25,301 nucleotides of DNA from Plantago elongata (GCA_036897095.1 JAYMSP010002263.1:1-25301), one strand, 5' to 3'; shown: positions 1-10,814, counted from the stretch's first letter. Notes: generated by a model from the sequence alone, not told the origin. Numbers and translations are program-made.

Positions 1-20
1 GCGCACGGACTGCCAGTAGG

Positions 21-449
21 ATGAAATTTCACTCTACCCAAAGGGACTGTCCTCTCCCTTACGAGTTCGAAATGAACAATAATCAGTTCGGCTTGCTACT
101 TAGCATTATTCAGGGATGTTTGGGTTCGAACAACGTTCAGTCAACACCTCAACAGCCCACTCCTGAACAGCCTGAGCCTGCACACTCAAGGCATGAGAGA
201 AGGCCGGTCAAGGATAGAATCGGAGAGGTGATTCAAGATAATCACCTTCGTCATTTGATCAACCAAAGAACCAGTTCCCGCGAGCACCAGGAAAAAAGTC
301 CCGAAGAGGCAAGAGCCGAGCCTACAAAAACCAATCGGATTACTTCTAATCCAAGGAAAGGCGAGGAATTTGTGGGAGAAAGTGTCGTCGAGATCAGAGC
401 CAAACAAACACCAGCAGTTGACTTGGATCCGAAGATAGGGAGAAGCTGA
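21..449 (+). pseudogene. gag N-terminal segment of the Tat retrotransposon
   Basis: This 142-codon segment has an ATG at 21, but the true gag start may lie outside the window. The protein is polar, with a Gln/Pro/Glu-rich stretch near residues 40-55 and many Arg/Lys/Glu residues, as in the poorly conserved N-terminal region of plant Tat gag proteins. It ends at a stop at 447-449. The next frame (frame of 482) reads through the junction with sense that joins the gag core, so a one-base indel near 440-448 broke a continuous gag. It is assigned by position and composition, not by a recognised domain. Confidence 0.6.
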
Positions 450-1189
450 CTCCTGAACAGATTTACATCCGTCAGAAGGCTTTGGAAACAGAGATGACGA
501 AACTAAGCAAAATGGTGAACGCTCAGGAGAAGGTAATGATGAGAGTCCCTAACCCACTAAGCAATGCTATCCAGAGAGAACAGAAACCAGCGGAATGCAC
601 CATTCCGAACTTTGAACACTACTTCGGAGATAGTTGCCCGGCGGTACATCTTACCCGCTATGAATCCAAGATGGATACCAACGGGCTCAATGACAACCTC
701 AAGGCACTCAATTTTTCCACAAATCTCTTCGGAGAAGCGATGGATTGGTGGACTGGCTTGCCATCCGGATCCATAAGGTCATTTGACGATGCTTCCACAC
801 TCTTCTTAAAAAGGTTCCAAAAATCCAAGAGGAGGAAGAGATTCGTGGATCATCTAGCCGGGATCATTCAATCCGAGAATGAAGATCTTCAGACTTTCCT
901 AGATAGGTTCAATATGGAGGTACGACAGTTGGAAGCACATAACATGAAGGAACGGGTCCGTCACCTGTATGCCAACACCATCAACCACGACCTCCGAAAG
1001 AAACTATCCGAAGAGGAAATCCTCAATGAAAGACAATTGGAAGATCTTTGTGATCACGTCTTGTACGGAGTAGAATTTCGAAGGAATGTCCCCGCCAGAG
1101 CCAGACAGAAGAGAGTCAAGGAACCTGCTAAACAAGAGGCTCCCAAAGTGTGGAAACCAGAACCGAGGAGGGATATCCGAGGGAAATAA
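450..1189 (+). pseudogene. gag core (Retrotrans_gag domain) of the Tat retrotransposon
   Basis: Gag is the structural protein that forms the cytoplasmic particle packaging element RNA. The segment shows the Retrotrans_gag pattern: the WWTGLPSGSI motif with a following SFDDASTLFLKRF block, then LQTFLDRFN and a basic C-terminus. The frame opens at 450 just after the break in the upstream segment, so 482 is not a true start. It ends at TAA 1187-1189. Sense continues in the same frame after that stop to about 1441, so the TAA is a nonsense mutation rather than the natural end. Confidence 0.88.
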
Positions 1190-1441
1190 GAGTTCCGAAG
1201 AGAACGGACTCCCCCTAAGAGATATGATGAATATACTCGGTTGAACCACCTGAGGGAAGAAATTTTGTCTATCATGGTAGATAAAAACTTGGATATCCAA
1301 TGGTCGAGGCCCTTCTACAACAATAGAAAGGGCAAGTAGGCAAGGTCCTATTGCACTTTCCATAGACAAACCGGACACTCGATGAAAAAATGTGTTCAAC
1401 AAGATAGAGATTGAAACGCATATCTGAAGCGGCCAACTTAA
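1190..1441 (+). pseudogene. gag C-terminal remnant with zinc-knuckle-like motif
   Basis: This stretch continues the frame of the upstream gag core and is interrupted by TAG 1337-1339, TGA 1412-1414 and TAA 1439-1441. It encodes a basic peptide and, at about 1352-1393, the residues YCTFHRQTGHSMKKC. That fits the Cys-His-Gly-His-Cys nucleocapsid motif of Tat gag proteins (C, then H four residues on, then GH, then C), which differs from the canonical CX2CX4HX4C knuckle. It would bind element RNA in the particle. The family link is from memory of the motif layout. Confidence 0.7.
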
Positions 1442-1442
1442 G

Positions 1443-2408
1443 GAGCCGCATTCTAGAGCAGAACAGGTACCGAGCAGAAGAAAAGAAAGGAGTCCGAGGA
1501 ATAAGTCTATAATTCTTCCTCCTCCACCAAGAAATACTCCCCCTCCCGAGGCAAGAAAATATGAGAAGTATCCGGACGAAGGAGACTATGCGAACTTACC
1601 TTATAGTGGAGTGATCAACGCCATAGCCGGAGGTCCGAGTGGTGGGGATAACCGCAATGCCAGACAAAGAACAGCCCAGGACATCCGAAATGGAGACTTG
1701 GTAAGAAATCCAGCGCCTCCAAGAGGATCATATACCATATCCTTTGATGACAGTGAGATACCTCCCCCTACCTTCGGGAATGGAGACACCCGACCTCCTA
1801 ATGTTCCGTTAGTTGTTAACCTGGTGATTGCAACCTACAAAGTCAACAAAGTTCTAATAGACACCGGTAGCTCTTCGGACATCATCTCCAAGGGAACTCT
1901 AGATCAAATGAACCTAGGAGACATTGAATATGGGAAGGTAAACACCTCGCTATCCGGGTTCATTGATGCGGTTGTCACTCCCATCGGAACGATCAAGCTG
2001 CAGGTCTCCATGGGAACCTCTCCGAGGAGAACGACCCAAACGGTGTTGTTTCTAGTCATAGATAAAGCCTTCAATTATAATGTTATCTTCAAGAGGCCAA
2101 GCCTTAATTAGTTCCGGGCCATCTCGTCCCCGCTACACAACCGGATCAAATTCCCTACTCCTTATGGAGTCGGAGAGGAATTGGGTAACAGAAGAGAAGC
2201 TTGGGAATGTTACATCATGTCTACAAATGTGTCCACGGACCCGATACTATCAATATCCAAGAGCCCGAACATAGCACAACCCCCGAAGACTGAAATAGGA
2301 GTAGGAGCAGCTAACCACAAGTGTCTTATATCTGCCCGGATCGAGCCACATGAGACTATCAAAGAGATTCAGATTATCGAAGGTGATCCGGACAAAAGAC
2401 TAAGATAG
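1443..2408 (+). pseudogene. Aspartic protease region of pol
   Basis: The retropepsin would cut the gag-pol polyprotein. The frame opens near 1443 with a Pro-rich linker, then an INAIAGG motif common before Tat proteases. The catalytic motif is LIDTGSSSDII, with DTG encoded at 1860-1868. A downstream block ending in NVIFKRPSLN corresponds to the usual N-x-I-L-G-R-P-x-L motif, here with Lys in place of Gly. TAG 2109-2111 interrupts the frame, after which recognisable family sequence (KFPTPYGVG, then REAWECY) continues to 2408. A one-base indel near 2396-2406 separates it from the reverse transcriptase frame. Confidence 0.88.
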
Positions 2409-4036
2409 GAACTGAGATGAGTTCCGAAGTAGAGCTGAAACTCATATCCTACCTCCGAAAGAATTCAGATATATTTGCTTGGATTACGGACGATCTTAGA
2501 GGGATAGATCCGAGGGTAGTCGTTCACCGTCTGAACATGGACCCAATGGTCAAACACATCCGACAGGAGAGGAAAGATTTCGGCCCTATTGAAGATGCAA
2601 TCATAGCATCCAAAGTCGAGAGACTGCTGAAAGCCGGACATATCGAAGAAGTGAAATATTCGGACTTGGTTTGCAATGTGGTCTTGGTAGAAAAATCTCC
2701 GGGCAAGTGGAGAATGTGTAACAACTTCACTCGATTGAACAAATTCTATCCGAAAGATCCCTATACCCTGCCTCGGATCGATCAGTTGGTAGACTCAACG
2801 TCCGGATGCGCCTTACTGAGCTTCATGGACGCATACCAAGGATTCTACTAGATCCGGATGGCAAAAGAGGATGTTCCGAAAACAGCGTTCTTCGCTGCGG
2901 GAGGAGTATATTGCTTCAAGGTCATGCCATTCAAACTCAAGAATGCGGGAGCTACATACCAAAGGCTCGTAAACAGAATGTTTAAGGAAGAACTCGGAAA
3001 GATAATGGAAGTTTATGTGGATTACATATTGGTCAAAAGTAAAACCGAAGAAAGCCACATCGAACACCTGGAAAACTGTTTTTCAATCCTTAGAAAATAT
3101 GGAATGAATTTAAATCCAGAGAAATGCACCTTCGGAGTCAAAGGAGGAAAGTTCCTCGGATACATTGTCACAAAAAGAGGTATTAGCGCTAATCCGGAAA
3201 AGATCTGAGCCATCCTTGACTTGACTCGGCCTAAAAATGTGAACGAGGTGCAGCAACTCATTGGGAGAGTCTTGTCCCTTAGTAGATTTATCTCGAGATC
3301 CGCCGAGAAGAATCTGCCTTTCTTCAAGATCCTAAGAAAAGGAGAGGTATTCGAGTGGACCAAAGAGTGTGAGGAAACCTTTGAGAGCCTCAAAACCTAT
3401 CTGATGTCACCTCCGCTTCTGTCCAAACCACTCTAAGGTGAGCCTTTATATTTGTACTTGGCAGTAACGAACGAGGCTATGAATTCTATACTAGTCCGGA
3501 TCCAAGGAAATGACCATCTGCCGATATATTACTTAAGCAAGGCCCTCGCAAGACCCGAACTCAGGTACTTACACATTGAGAAGCTTGCCTACGCTTTGAT
3601 TAATACCGCCCGAAGGCTCAAACCTTATTTCAAATCACACCAAATTGTGGTCCTAACCAACGAGCCACTCAAGGATCAATCCGGAAGGCTCTCCAAATGG
3701 ACGATCGAACTCAGCGAGTATGATATCTCATACCAAGCCCCGTCAGCTAAGAAAGCCCAAATGTTAGCCAACTTCATAGTCGACTCCCCGGAAGAAGATC
3801 ACCAGGGACCCGAGCTCAAGTGTCTCGAAATCATTGACCTAGAAATTCGGCCTAAGGCTCCCCTAGCCGAATATTTGATCATAGAAGAGGAGGAGCCGGA
3901 TCATGAAAATGGCCTTTTCGGGAACCAATGGTTGTTCATTGTGGAAGACTCGGACACCACAATGGAAATTGCCCCTCCCGAACCTATTGACACTCGAATG
4001 ATAACGGGAAAAATTGAGACACCCGAAGTCGACTAG
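2409..4036 (+). pseudogene. Reverse transcriptase and first RNase H domain of pol
   Basis: All of this lies in one frame, broken by TAG 2849-2851, TGA 3206-3208 and TAA 3434-3436, and ending at TAG 4034-4036. The N-terminal approach carries NSDIFAW. The palm has KSPGKWRMC, LSFMDAYQGF (first catalytic Asp) and KVMPFKLKNAGATYQRL. The catalytic box reads YVDY (3014-3025) where active enzymes have YVDD, so the second aspartate is lost. The thumb/connection shows KCTFGV and KFLGYIVTKRGI. The first RNase H (about 3437-3780) has YLSKAL but lacks a clear set of catalytic acids, as is usual in Tat elements that gained a second RNase H. This copy is enzymatically dead. Confidence 0.93.
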
Positions 4037-5349
4037 AGAAGCAAGCCCCCTCATGGATCCTACAGGTGGACGGATCATCAAATGGAAGGCTCGGAGGAAT
4101 AGGAATCCACCTTCAAAGTCCCGAGGGAGCATAACTTGATTATGCCATTACTTTAGAATTCCGGGTAACCAACAATGAAGCTGAATATGAGGCCCTTCTG
4201 GTAGGCCTTCGGATGGCTAAAGTACTCCAAGTAAGAAGGATCAAAGCTTATACGGACTCTCAACTTGTGGAATCAAAATACTCCGGGGCCTTCATCACCA
4301 AGAGTCCGAGCATGATATTGTATCTAGAAAGGCTAAAAATAGTTGCAACTAAGTTTGAAGATTTCTCCCTCGAGAAGTTCGATAGGTTGTACAATGAAAA
4401 GGCCGATTCTTTGGCTAAATTTTCCTCTGCATCCGGAGCAGTAGACACAAGGACCATCATCCTCTTAATCCTCCGAGCTTCTTCTCTCCACAATCAGGAC
4501 CTCCCTTTGTACCAAGTGGATGAGAAAAGGACTTGGATGACGGACATCTTGATCTACCTTCAGAACGGGACGTTGCGTTCGGAGCCAACAGAGGCTCGGA
4601 AGATCCAATCCGGAGCACCTCGCTACTTTCTACTCGAAGGTGAACTTTACAAAAGATCCTTAAGTGGAACAGACTTGCATTGCCTCAGACCTCAAGAGGC
4701 CAAGAACATCCTAGAAAAAATACAAAATGGTAGTTATGGCAGTCATTCCGGAGAAAGAACTCTTGCGCAAAAGGTCATTAGGCAGGGATATTATTGGCCT
4801 ACCATAGATAAAGACTCGGCTAATTATGCTCAGACTTGTAGCGACTGCCAATTTTATGCCAACATCCCGCATAGACCGTGTAATCCGATAGTTCCGTCAA
4901 TCATCTTGTGCCCATTTGATCAATGGGGTATTGACATCGTGGGACCCTTCCCCCGAGGAGTTCAACAAAAGAAGTTCTTGATTGTACCAGTTGAGTATTT
5001 CACCAAGTGGGTAGAAGCCGAGGCAGTGGCTACCATAACCGAAGCTCGAGTCCGAACCTTCAACTGGAAGAACATCATTTGTCGCTTCGGGTTACCAAGA
5101 ATCCTGGTCTCGGATAATGGCGCCCAGTTCTCCATACATAAGCTCAAGGAGTGGTGTAAATCCCTGAAAATAGAGCAACGCTTCACTTCGATCGGATACC
5201 CCCAGGCAAATGGACAAGTGGAATTCACCAACCGGACCATTGTGAAAATTTTAGAAAAGAGACTCAAGACATTTCAAGGAAGTTGGGTGGAGGATTTAGA
5301 TGGGGTCCTTTGGGCTCACAGGACCACTTCAAGAACTGCCACTAGTTAG
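4037..5349 (+). pseudogene. Second (archaeal-type) RNase H and integrase of pol
   Basis: The RNase H has all expected acids: Asp in VDGSSN (4069), Glu in TNNEAEYEAL (4177), Asp in YTDSQLV (4255) and Asp in NEKADSLAK (4405). It is broken by TAA 4132-4134. Integrase follows. Its zinc-binding segment keeps GSHSGERT and TCSDCQ, but the position expected to be the first His reads Gln (EKIQNG). The catalytic DD(35)E triad is intact: Asp in WGIDIVGPFP (4933), Asp in LVSDNGAQF (5113) and Glu in GQVEFTNR (5221), with 35 residues between the last two. The segment ends at TAG 5347-5349. A frame change separates it from the first RNase H near 4030. Confidence 0.92.
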
Positions 5350-5761
5350 ACCCCATTCTCCCTAGTATATATGGTTCGAAGCAGTGATTCCTCCGAAAGT
5401 CATTGTGGAAACTCAAAGGATCCAACAGTATCGGCCTGAGGGTAATGAAGCCGCTCGGGTGTATGAACTTGATCTTCTCGAAGATAGAAGGGAATCTTCC
5501 CTGGCCCACATCCTAAGATACCAAGCTTCGATCGTCTGAGCCTATAACAAAAATGTTTGCAAAAAGGATATTCAGATCGGGGACTTGGTTCTTCGAAAAG
5601 CTGACATCCTAAGTCATGTGGGAAAGCTAAAACCCAACTGGGAAGGTCCGTACAGAGTAATAGGAGTCCGAAGTAATGGGAGTTTCGAATTGGAAGATCT
5701 TGAAAGAAGAGTGCTTAAGAGAACCTGGAATCCGAGGAATTTGCAGAAGTTTTATGCTTAG
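5350..5761 (+). pseudogene. Integrase C-terminal segment, end of pol
   Basis: TPFSLVYM directly after the stop is the usual post-core integrase motif. Sense then moves to another frame near 5370, giving EAVIPPKVIVE, a charged helix, IQIGDLVLRKAD and LKPNWEGPYRV. That is the DNA-binding C-terminal fold (GPYRV/I motif) of plant gypsy integrases. TGA 5537-5539 interrupts it. The natural pol stop is TAG 5759-5761, after an NLQKFYA ending typical of Tat pol proteins. Confidence 0.87.
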
Positions 5762-6291
5762 TTTGTTTTGCTATGTCTTTGATTTATCCGTAGTCTCTTT
5801 CTTACATCCGGCCGTTTGTAATTGAATTTCCGTCAAATTAATACAACCGTTGTCTTTTTCAAAGAATATGATCTAGTAACTTATTTCGTTTCGGATATGA
5901 GAGCAACGGATGTGATGTATTCCAAACTAACAAATGACTTGTTGAAACACACAACTCATAAACATTCGGGTATATCACAATATCATTTGATCACTACACA
6001 TATAAAGAAGATCAAAGAGAAATAGCCGGAACATCCGGATAAACCAAGCCGAATCAACGAGAGTTAGAAGAATTCTTACTCAAAGTCAAAACAGTTGAAT
6101 CTAAATACGAAGCCAAACCACCATTATCCAAAGTCAAAATAAACAGAGCAAATATCCAACGAAGGAACTAAATGCGAGAAAAATAAGACCAATATCCAGA
6201 AGTAAAAACTTATTGCAAAGTGGAATTGTTTCATGGTCGAGAGAGCGTACACATTTCACGGAGCATACTCCGCCTTCTTAATCCACCATCT
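5762..6291. other. Spacer between pol stop and 3' end of antisense gene 1
   Basis: There is no recognisable coding sequence on either strand. The pol transcript and antisense gene 1 converge here, so it should hold the 3' untranslated end of the antisense transcript. I saw no convincing AATAAA on the - strand. Confidence 0.5.
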
Positions 6292-9230
6292 TCATTCCGG
6301 TGCCCGGGAACTCCCTTCACTTGCCGCCTTTTTTGCCTGCCGAGCTTCGTAGGCCAGCCTTTCTTTCTCCACAAACTTCAGAGCCTCTTCTTTATGGTTG
6401 AGATAGGGCTGTCCTTGTATAGGGCACGAAAGGCTTAACCAATCGCGGTTATGCTCGGCATACTCCTCCAGCGGTACTAGCATGTGTTGGAGCAGCACCT
6501 CGGGAATGAACTCCGGGAAGAAGGGCCCCCCATGGTTGAATTTCAAGTCCGGAGTCTCCATGGCCATGAGCTCGCAGAATTCATCGCTCATTAACTCAAC
6601 ATCATCAAGGGGCTCGCCGGTGAATCAGGTTACATTCGCATTATTGTGCGGGCTCAAGTGCATGGTCTTCAGATTAAAGTTGCTCGGGAGTTGATCCTTC
6701 AACTTCAATTGCCCGATAGCAGAATCAAAGCCGGTCGCACGAGCTTCGTCAGAAGTACACATTAGGAAGTACTGGCATGACTTGGAGTGAAGGAAATCTT
6801 GAGCAATCTTTGTCCGAGTGTGCCTCAGATTTTCAAGCATTTGTGCTTTGAAGCTCCGTAACAGCCCAAGCATCTCCTCGACCCCTTTCTCCAACGTATC
6901 CCTCTCCGCTCGAACCCCAGCCAGGTCGTGAGCCAGAGCTTGCCGGTTCTCATCCGACCTCTTAAGGTCCTCCACGACCTTGTGGAACTTAGTCCGGTAC
7001 TCCTTGCACTTACCCTCCAAGTCCTTCACACTTGCTTCGGACTTAGAGAGTTGCAAATCCAGCTCGGCCCTCTCTCCGGCCACATGCGAGCAAGCCTGGA
7101 CCACAGCCGATAACTGAAAAGAGACGAAGAGAATAGACTTAGTAAAATGTAAACATGAGGAAACTTGAGTCGGAAAAGGGAGGTTCAGATGCAAACCTTT
7201 CGACCAGCAGCGTCAAGCTCGGATATGTGCTCCACCTCATTCATGGCGACCAGCCTAGCCACCTCGGCCTCTAAGTCGGCATCCGGGCCTGGGACCACAA
7301 CTGATTTGGCCTTCGCCTTCTTCGAAGAAGGGAGGGCACTTTCCGAAGCTCTCTTGGAGCCAGAGACCGCCTTCGAGCCCGGAAGCTCCGGAAGCCCTGG
7401 GCGGCTTTTCTGCCCCCGTATCCTTAATCTTCCCTTGATTCAGGATTGGCACCCGAAGCTCCTCTTGGCTTTTGGAGACCCGATCAACATTGATCTCCGA
7501 GAAGACCGTTGCGTTCACGGGCTCTCCATCGGAAGAGCCGTTGAGACTTTGATAATCCGAGTCCTTTGGCCCTCGGCTTCCTCCCTCTCTTGATCCTCCC
7601 TATGCTTTCTCTTCAATTCAAGGAGGGCAGACATCGTGTAGTTAAACCAGTACTCTGCACAAGTAAGAAAAAGTTGGTTAGATCCGGCATATTTATACTT
7701 AGAAAACAAGTAGAGAGTAGCAAACACGGATAACAAAGAACTACGGATGTTTGCCTACGGAACTAATACTAACCAAAGCCTTATGGCGAGTTGCCATAGT
7801 AATATTCCGGAGCCAACCCGGCTAAGAATGACAGAGGTTTACATATTAAGCCCCGAAAGAAGTAAGTCTCCGTCTGATTCTTCTTCTTGAGAGCTTGCAT
7901 CCACAAGGGCAAGTTCCGAGATGGGGCTCGGTCGAACGAATAGGGCTCCCGATTGAATATCTTCGGGAATACCCACTTCTCCCGATTATCTTCGGGGTCA
8001 CCCGCTTTTAGAGCCGGACGGACGAAGAAGTTTCTTTTCCACCACTCCACTCCGAGTGAGGAAATCAGATCCTCAAAAAAGGCATATCCAGGTCGGATGA
8101 GAAAAGAATAGTAGCTCATATGCGTTTCACTCGCCTTTATTTCAAAAAGTCTTTGGAAGTTGGCCGTGCTCAGATGGACGCCAAGATGTTTACATAGCAC
8201 TCCGAAGCACATTAGATTCCCAAGCGAGTTCGGGATCACTTGGTGGGGGCTCAAGCCCAGATCATTGAAGATAGCGAGAAACGGAGGAGCAACCGGAAGC
8301 CTCCATCCGCAGTGGAGCGAGGCTTCATATACAACCATGTACCCGGATGGTGGATTGTAGAATCCATTTTTGGGATCCGGCACCACCATCTCAAGGGAAT
8401 CAGGTATCTCGTACCACTGCCAGATATACTCTAACTGCTCCTCGATTAGTTTGCTTGCCCGAGTCGGCAACATGTCGTCTGAGTTGAGCTCTCCATCTTC
8501 ATCCGAATGGACGATATTTGCCTTGCTCCTCGAAAATTTGATATCATACACCCGACCACTTGAGGTCCCAACGGTGTCGTCCTCTTCATCTGAGTCATCG
8601 TCCTTTACGACCTCAACTTCCTCCGCCGCCAATCCCTTCCATTTATCATCACCAGCTCGGGCAGTAACGGGATCCGAAATTTGATCCACGTCGACAATGG
8701 GAATCATCAGGAGAGGCGCTACTGCGTGAACCTTTTCCCCAACGCCCGCTTCAAACATGGCGGTATCGGGAGCTTCCCCGGAAGTATCTCCTACGATCTC
8801 CTGAAACATCTCCTGGAAGTCCAGAATAAAAGGTATCTGATGAGGGAGAATTCGCGTATTATAACCTAAAGATCGGCAGAATAAACGGACCTCAGGAGGA
8901 AGCACAGTGTCTTCAGGTTCATCATTTCCACCAAACTCCTGGGTGGAAGTTCGATGTATAGATCTGCGCTGGGGTGAAGAGATCTCGATTCAATGATCCG
9001 GATTAGGCGAATCAGGAATTTCTACGATCGAGGGAGAACGACTGGCAGCCGGATTAGCCGCCTCTTCAGGAGCGGCTGATTCCTGGTTCGGCTCCTCCAG
9101 GACCTCATAAGCAAAGGCGTCGGCTAAAACAGCCGAAGTCAAAGAATAATACCTCGATTCCGTGCTAGGCTCCGAGTCTGATCCGTAGCTCTGTCCCTCG
9201 CGAGCATTTTGACTATCGCTATCAGACATC
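6292..9230 (-). pseudogene. Antisense gene 1 of the retrotransposon: Transposase_28-like protein, three coding exons, degenerate
   Basis: The start is ATG 9229-9227, one base after a 5'-leader splice acceptor. Inferred exons are 9230-7774, 7654-7197 and 7113-6292, with introns 7773-7655 (GTTAGT...GTGCAG) and 7196-7114 (GTTTGC...TTTCAG). All joins keep the reading phase. About 910 codons in total. Exon 1 has an acidic Ser/Asp-rich region and a domain (about residues 260-410) with the pattern GYMVVYEASLHCGWRLP...FNDLGLSPHQVIPN, as in the 'putative gypsy type transposon' family (PF04195). Exon 2 has a basic SSKKAKAK patch. Exon 3 starts with a coiled coil of about 85 residues. Defects are TGA 8992-8990, TAA 7783-7781, at least two frameshifts in exon 2 (one near 7515, another about 7330-7480), and TGA near 6624. 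Its function is unknown; such antisense ORFs are known in Tat elements. Confidence 0.82.
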
Positions 9231-9562
9231 CTAGGAAAGGAAGGAAATGGATTAAGTTTGGACGCTACGGATCTTCCTAAGCAAGCAAAGTCAGCGAAGT
9301 GTTACGAGGCATGTCACTACGGATCATAGGATTCGAGGGCCCCTAACTCTAAGATACAGTTAGAAGTTAGCGGAGGTAGTCTGAACAGTCCAATGTTTAG
9401 ATTAATTATTTATTTACGATTCGAAGAAGTCAAGATGCATCCGAGCTATAAGATCAGCCAAACTACGTATATACCGAAGTAAAAGCACAAGTACCATACT
9501 ACGGAAACAGGTGTAAAGTAGTAAAAACATCACACACAAGAAAGAGGTATCCAGATACTTAC
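9231..9562 (-). other. 5'-leader intron of antisense gene 1
   Basis: On the - strand the donor is CACAA|GTAAGTAT (intron starts 9562). The acceptor follows a pyrimidine tract, TTCCTTTCCTAG|GATG, with the intron ending at 9231 and the ATG starting at 9229. The length is 332 bp. Both sites match plant consensus. The intron is inferred from sequence only. Confidence 0.75.
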
Positions 9563-9717
9563 TTGTGAAAGAAGAACGGATTGGATCGAAGGCAGCTGCT
9601 GCTCCTGGAGGCTCTAAACGCTTATGCTTCAGATTGCTGGATTGCTTAGGTTCGGATATAATTTTTGCAGAAATTCACTCTCTAAAAATGTGGTAACTTT
9701 GACGTTTACGGTCTACC

Positions 9718-9725
9718 TATTTATA
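9718..9725 (-). promoter_or_regulatory. TATA box of antisense gene 1
   Basis: TATAAATA followed by GG on the - strand, about 155 bp before the leader donor. A start site near 9690 would give a leader exon of about 130 bases. Confidence 0.7.
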
Positions 9726-9760
9726 GGGAAGGAGAATTTGGGAATTCCAACCGCCTCCGT

Positions 9761-9776
9761 GATCGTGGCCACGATC
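9761..9776. promoter_or_regulatory. 16-bp perfect palindrome upstream of the antisense gene 1 TATA box
   Basis: GATCGTGGCCACGATC reads the same on both strands and sits 35 bp upstream of the TATA box, where a dimeric transcription factor site would be expected. The binding factor is unknown. Confidence 0.45.
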
Positions 9777-10209
9777 TACCCACCCACTAACTATGAACCA
9801 ACAGCTTAGATCAGTTAGTGAATTTGAAAAGGCTTATTGGACATTATTGCACGTAACGACGTTTGATATTCCCTCGGATGACATAAGTCATCGGATAAAG
9901 GTGGACTTCGGGTATATCATACTTGGCCGTTTGTGTTATGTTAGCGATATCGAGGATTTTTACAGGACTATTATCTTCGGATAAACGTTCGGCTGAGCGA
10001 ATCTGATGACAAACCTTATCGATATGGTTGTAACAGGAAACGCGCATAAGATAAAAGAGAAGCATGGAGGAAAACAACACATTTCAATTCGGATATCAAA
10101 ACCGAGTTCAAACACACAATTTGGTGAAACAAGAGTACCAAGAAATTATTCGGAGCAGTGAAAACTTGGACAAAAGGTTTTACAAAATCTCATGAGGCAT
10201 ACCCCGCCT
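9777..10209. other. Spacer between antisense gene 1 promoter and antisense gene 2
   Basis: No coding sequence is recognised. It includes the upstream promoter motif ATGAACCAACAG (9793-9804, + strand), shared with antisense gene 2, and the presumed 3' end of the antisense gene 2 transcript. Confidence 0.45.
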
Positions 10210-10797
10210 TCACCAATTCAGGTCATCCGTGCTTGACTCCTCGGACTCCACGTAACTTGTTGGACCCGTGTTGGCCACATACCTCATCCGGGCAAGCCAT
10301 CGCCTCCGGGTCTCCTTGCGACGTTTCCTCCGGATCTCAGCATGAGCGCGAGTAATTCGGCGCCCTAGTTCCTTCAGCTCCCATAGGTCCTTCTTCGGAC
10401 ATGAGAGCTCGCTGAGTACCAGATTAAGAATCACCAGGTCTTCGGAAGTCCCTTCCCCCGGATAGGCTGGGGAGTGCCACACTTTGCAATCGCATTTCAT
10501 AAAATCCCGCCACCCCTGGTAACCAGGAAACACAGGAGCTTCATACGGATGGCCCCTCGAACGCCGAGCTCTTCGCGATTGAATGACAGGAGCGGCTAGC
10601 GGAGCATCAAACGGGATTATAGCCCGATTCGAGTCCCCAGGGGCTAGCACAGGTTCAAGGACAGGTGACGGAACTGGCACGGGAGCGGGTTCCGGGGCTG
10701 GTTCTGGAGTAGACATAAGCAGCGGAACAGGTGGAGGAGTGGCATACTCATCCTGATAATAAGCCCAACGCGAATGACCGGATTGATTTCCTGACAT
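10210..10797 (-). CDS. Antisense gene 2 of the retrotransposon: Pro-rich, basic protein of unknown function
   Basis: An intact frame of 195 codons plus stop starts at ATG 10797-10795, 17 bases after a leader splice acceptor. A GTG further upstream (10812) is in frame but is less likely as a start. Residues about 20-60 are Pro/Glu/Ala/Val-rich (PEPAPEPAPVPVPSP). A basic RRARRSRG patch follows. Then comes a compact region with Trp, Cys and aromatic residues (FPGYQGWRDFMKCDCKVW), a helix-like segment, a strongly basic stretch (RRKRRKETRRRWLARMR) that could bind nucleic acid or act as a nuclear signal, and an acidic tail. I do not recognise the family. It is the only frame in the whole element without a stop or frameshift. 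It may be expressed or simply not yet damaged. Confidence 0.65.
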   Translation of the reverse strand: MSGNQSGHSRWAYYQDEYATPPPVPLLMSTPEPAPEPAPVPVPSPVLEPVLAPGDSNRAIIPFDAPLAAPVIQSRRARRSRGHPYEAPVFPGYQGWRDFMKCDCKVWHSPAYPGEGTSEDLVILNLVLSELSCPKKDLWELKELGRRITRAHAEIRRKRRKETRRRWLARMRYVANTGPTSYVESEESSTDDLNW

Positions 10798-10814
10798 CCT
10801 GAGAAGTTCCACAA

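Noticed and set aside
5822-6025. A 67-codon + strand frame just after pol
   Set aside because: No motif and AT-rich composition. It follows the natural pol stop and looks like spacer.
8160-8869. Several + strand frames of 60-100 codons in 8160-8869
   Set aside because: They are opposite the conserved antisense gene 1 exon and have no recognisable content.
9844-10080. A 78-codon - strand frame between the antisense genes
   Set aside because: No similarity to any family. It lies upstream of the gene 1 TATA box and has no promoter of its own.
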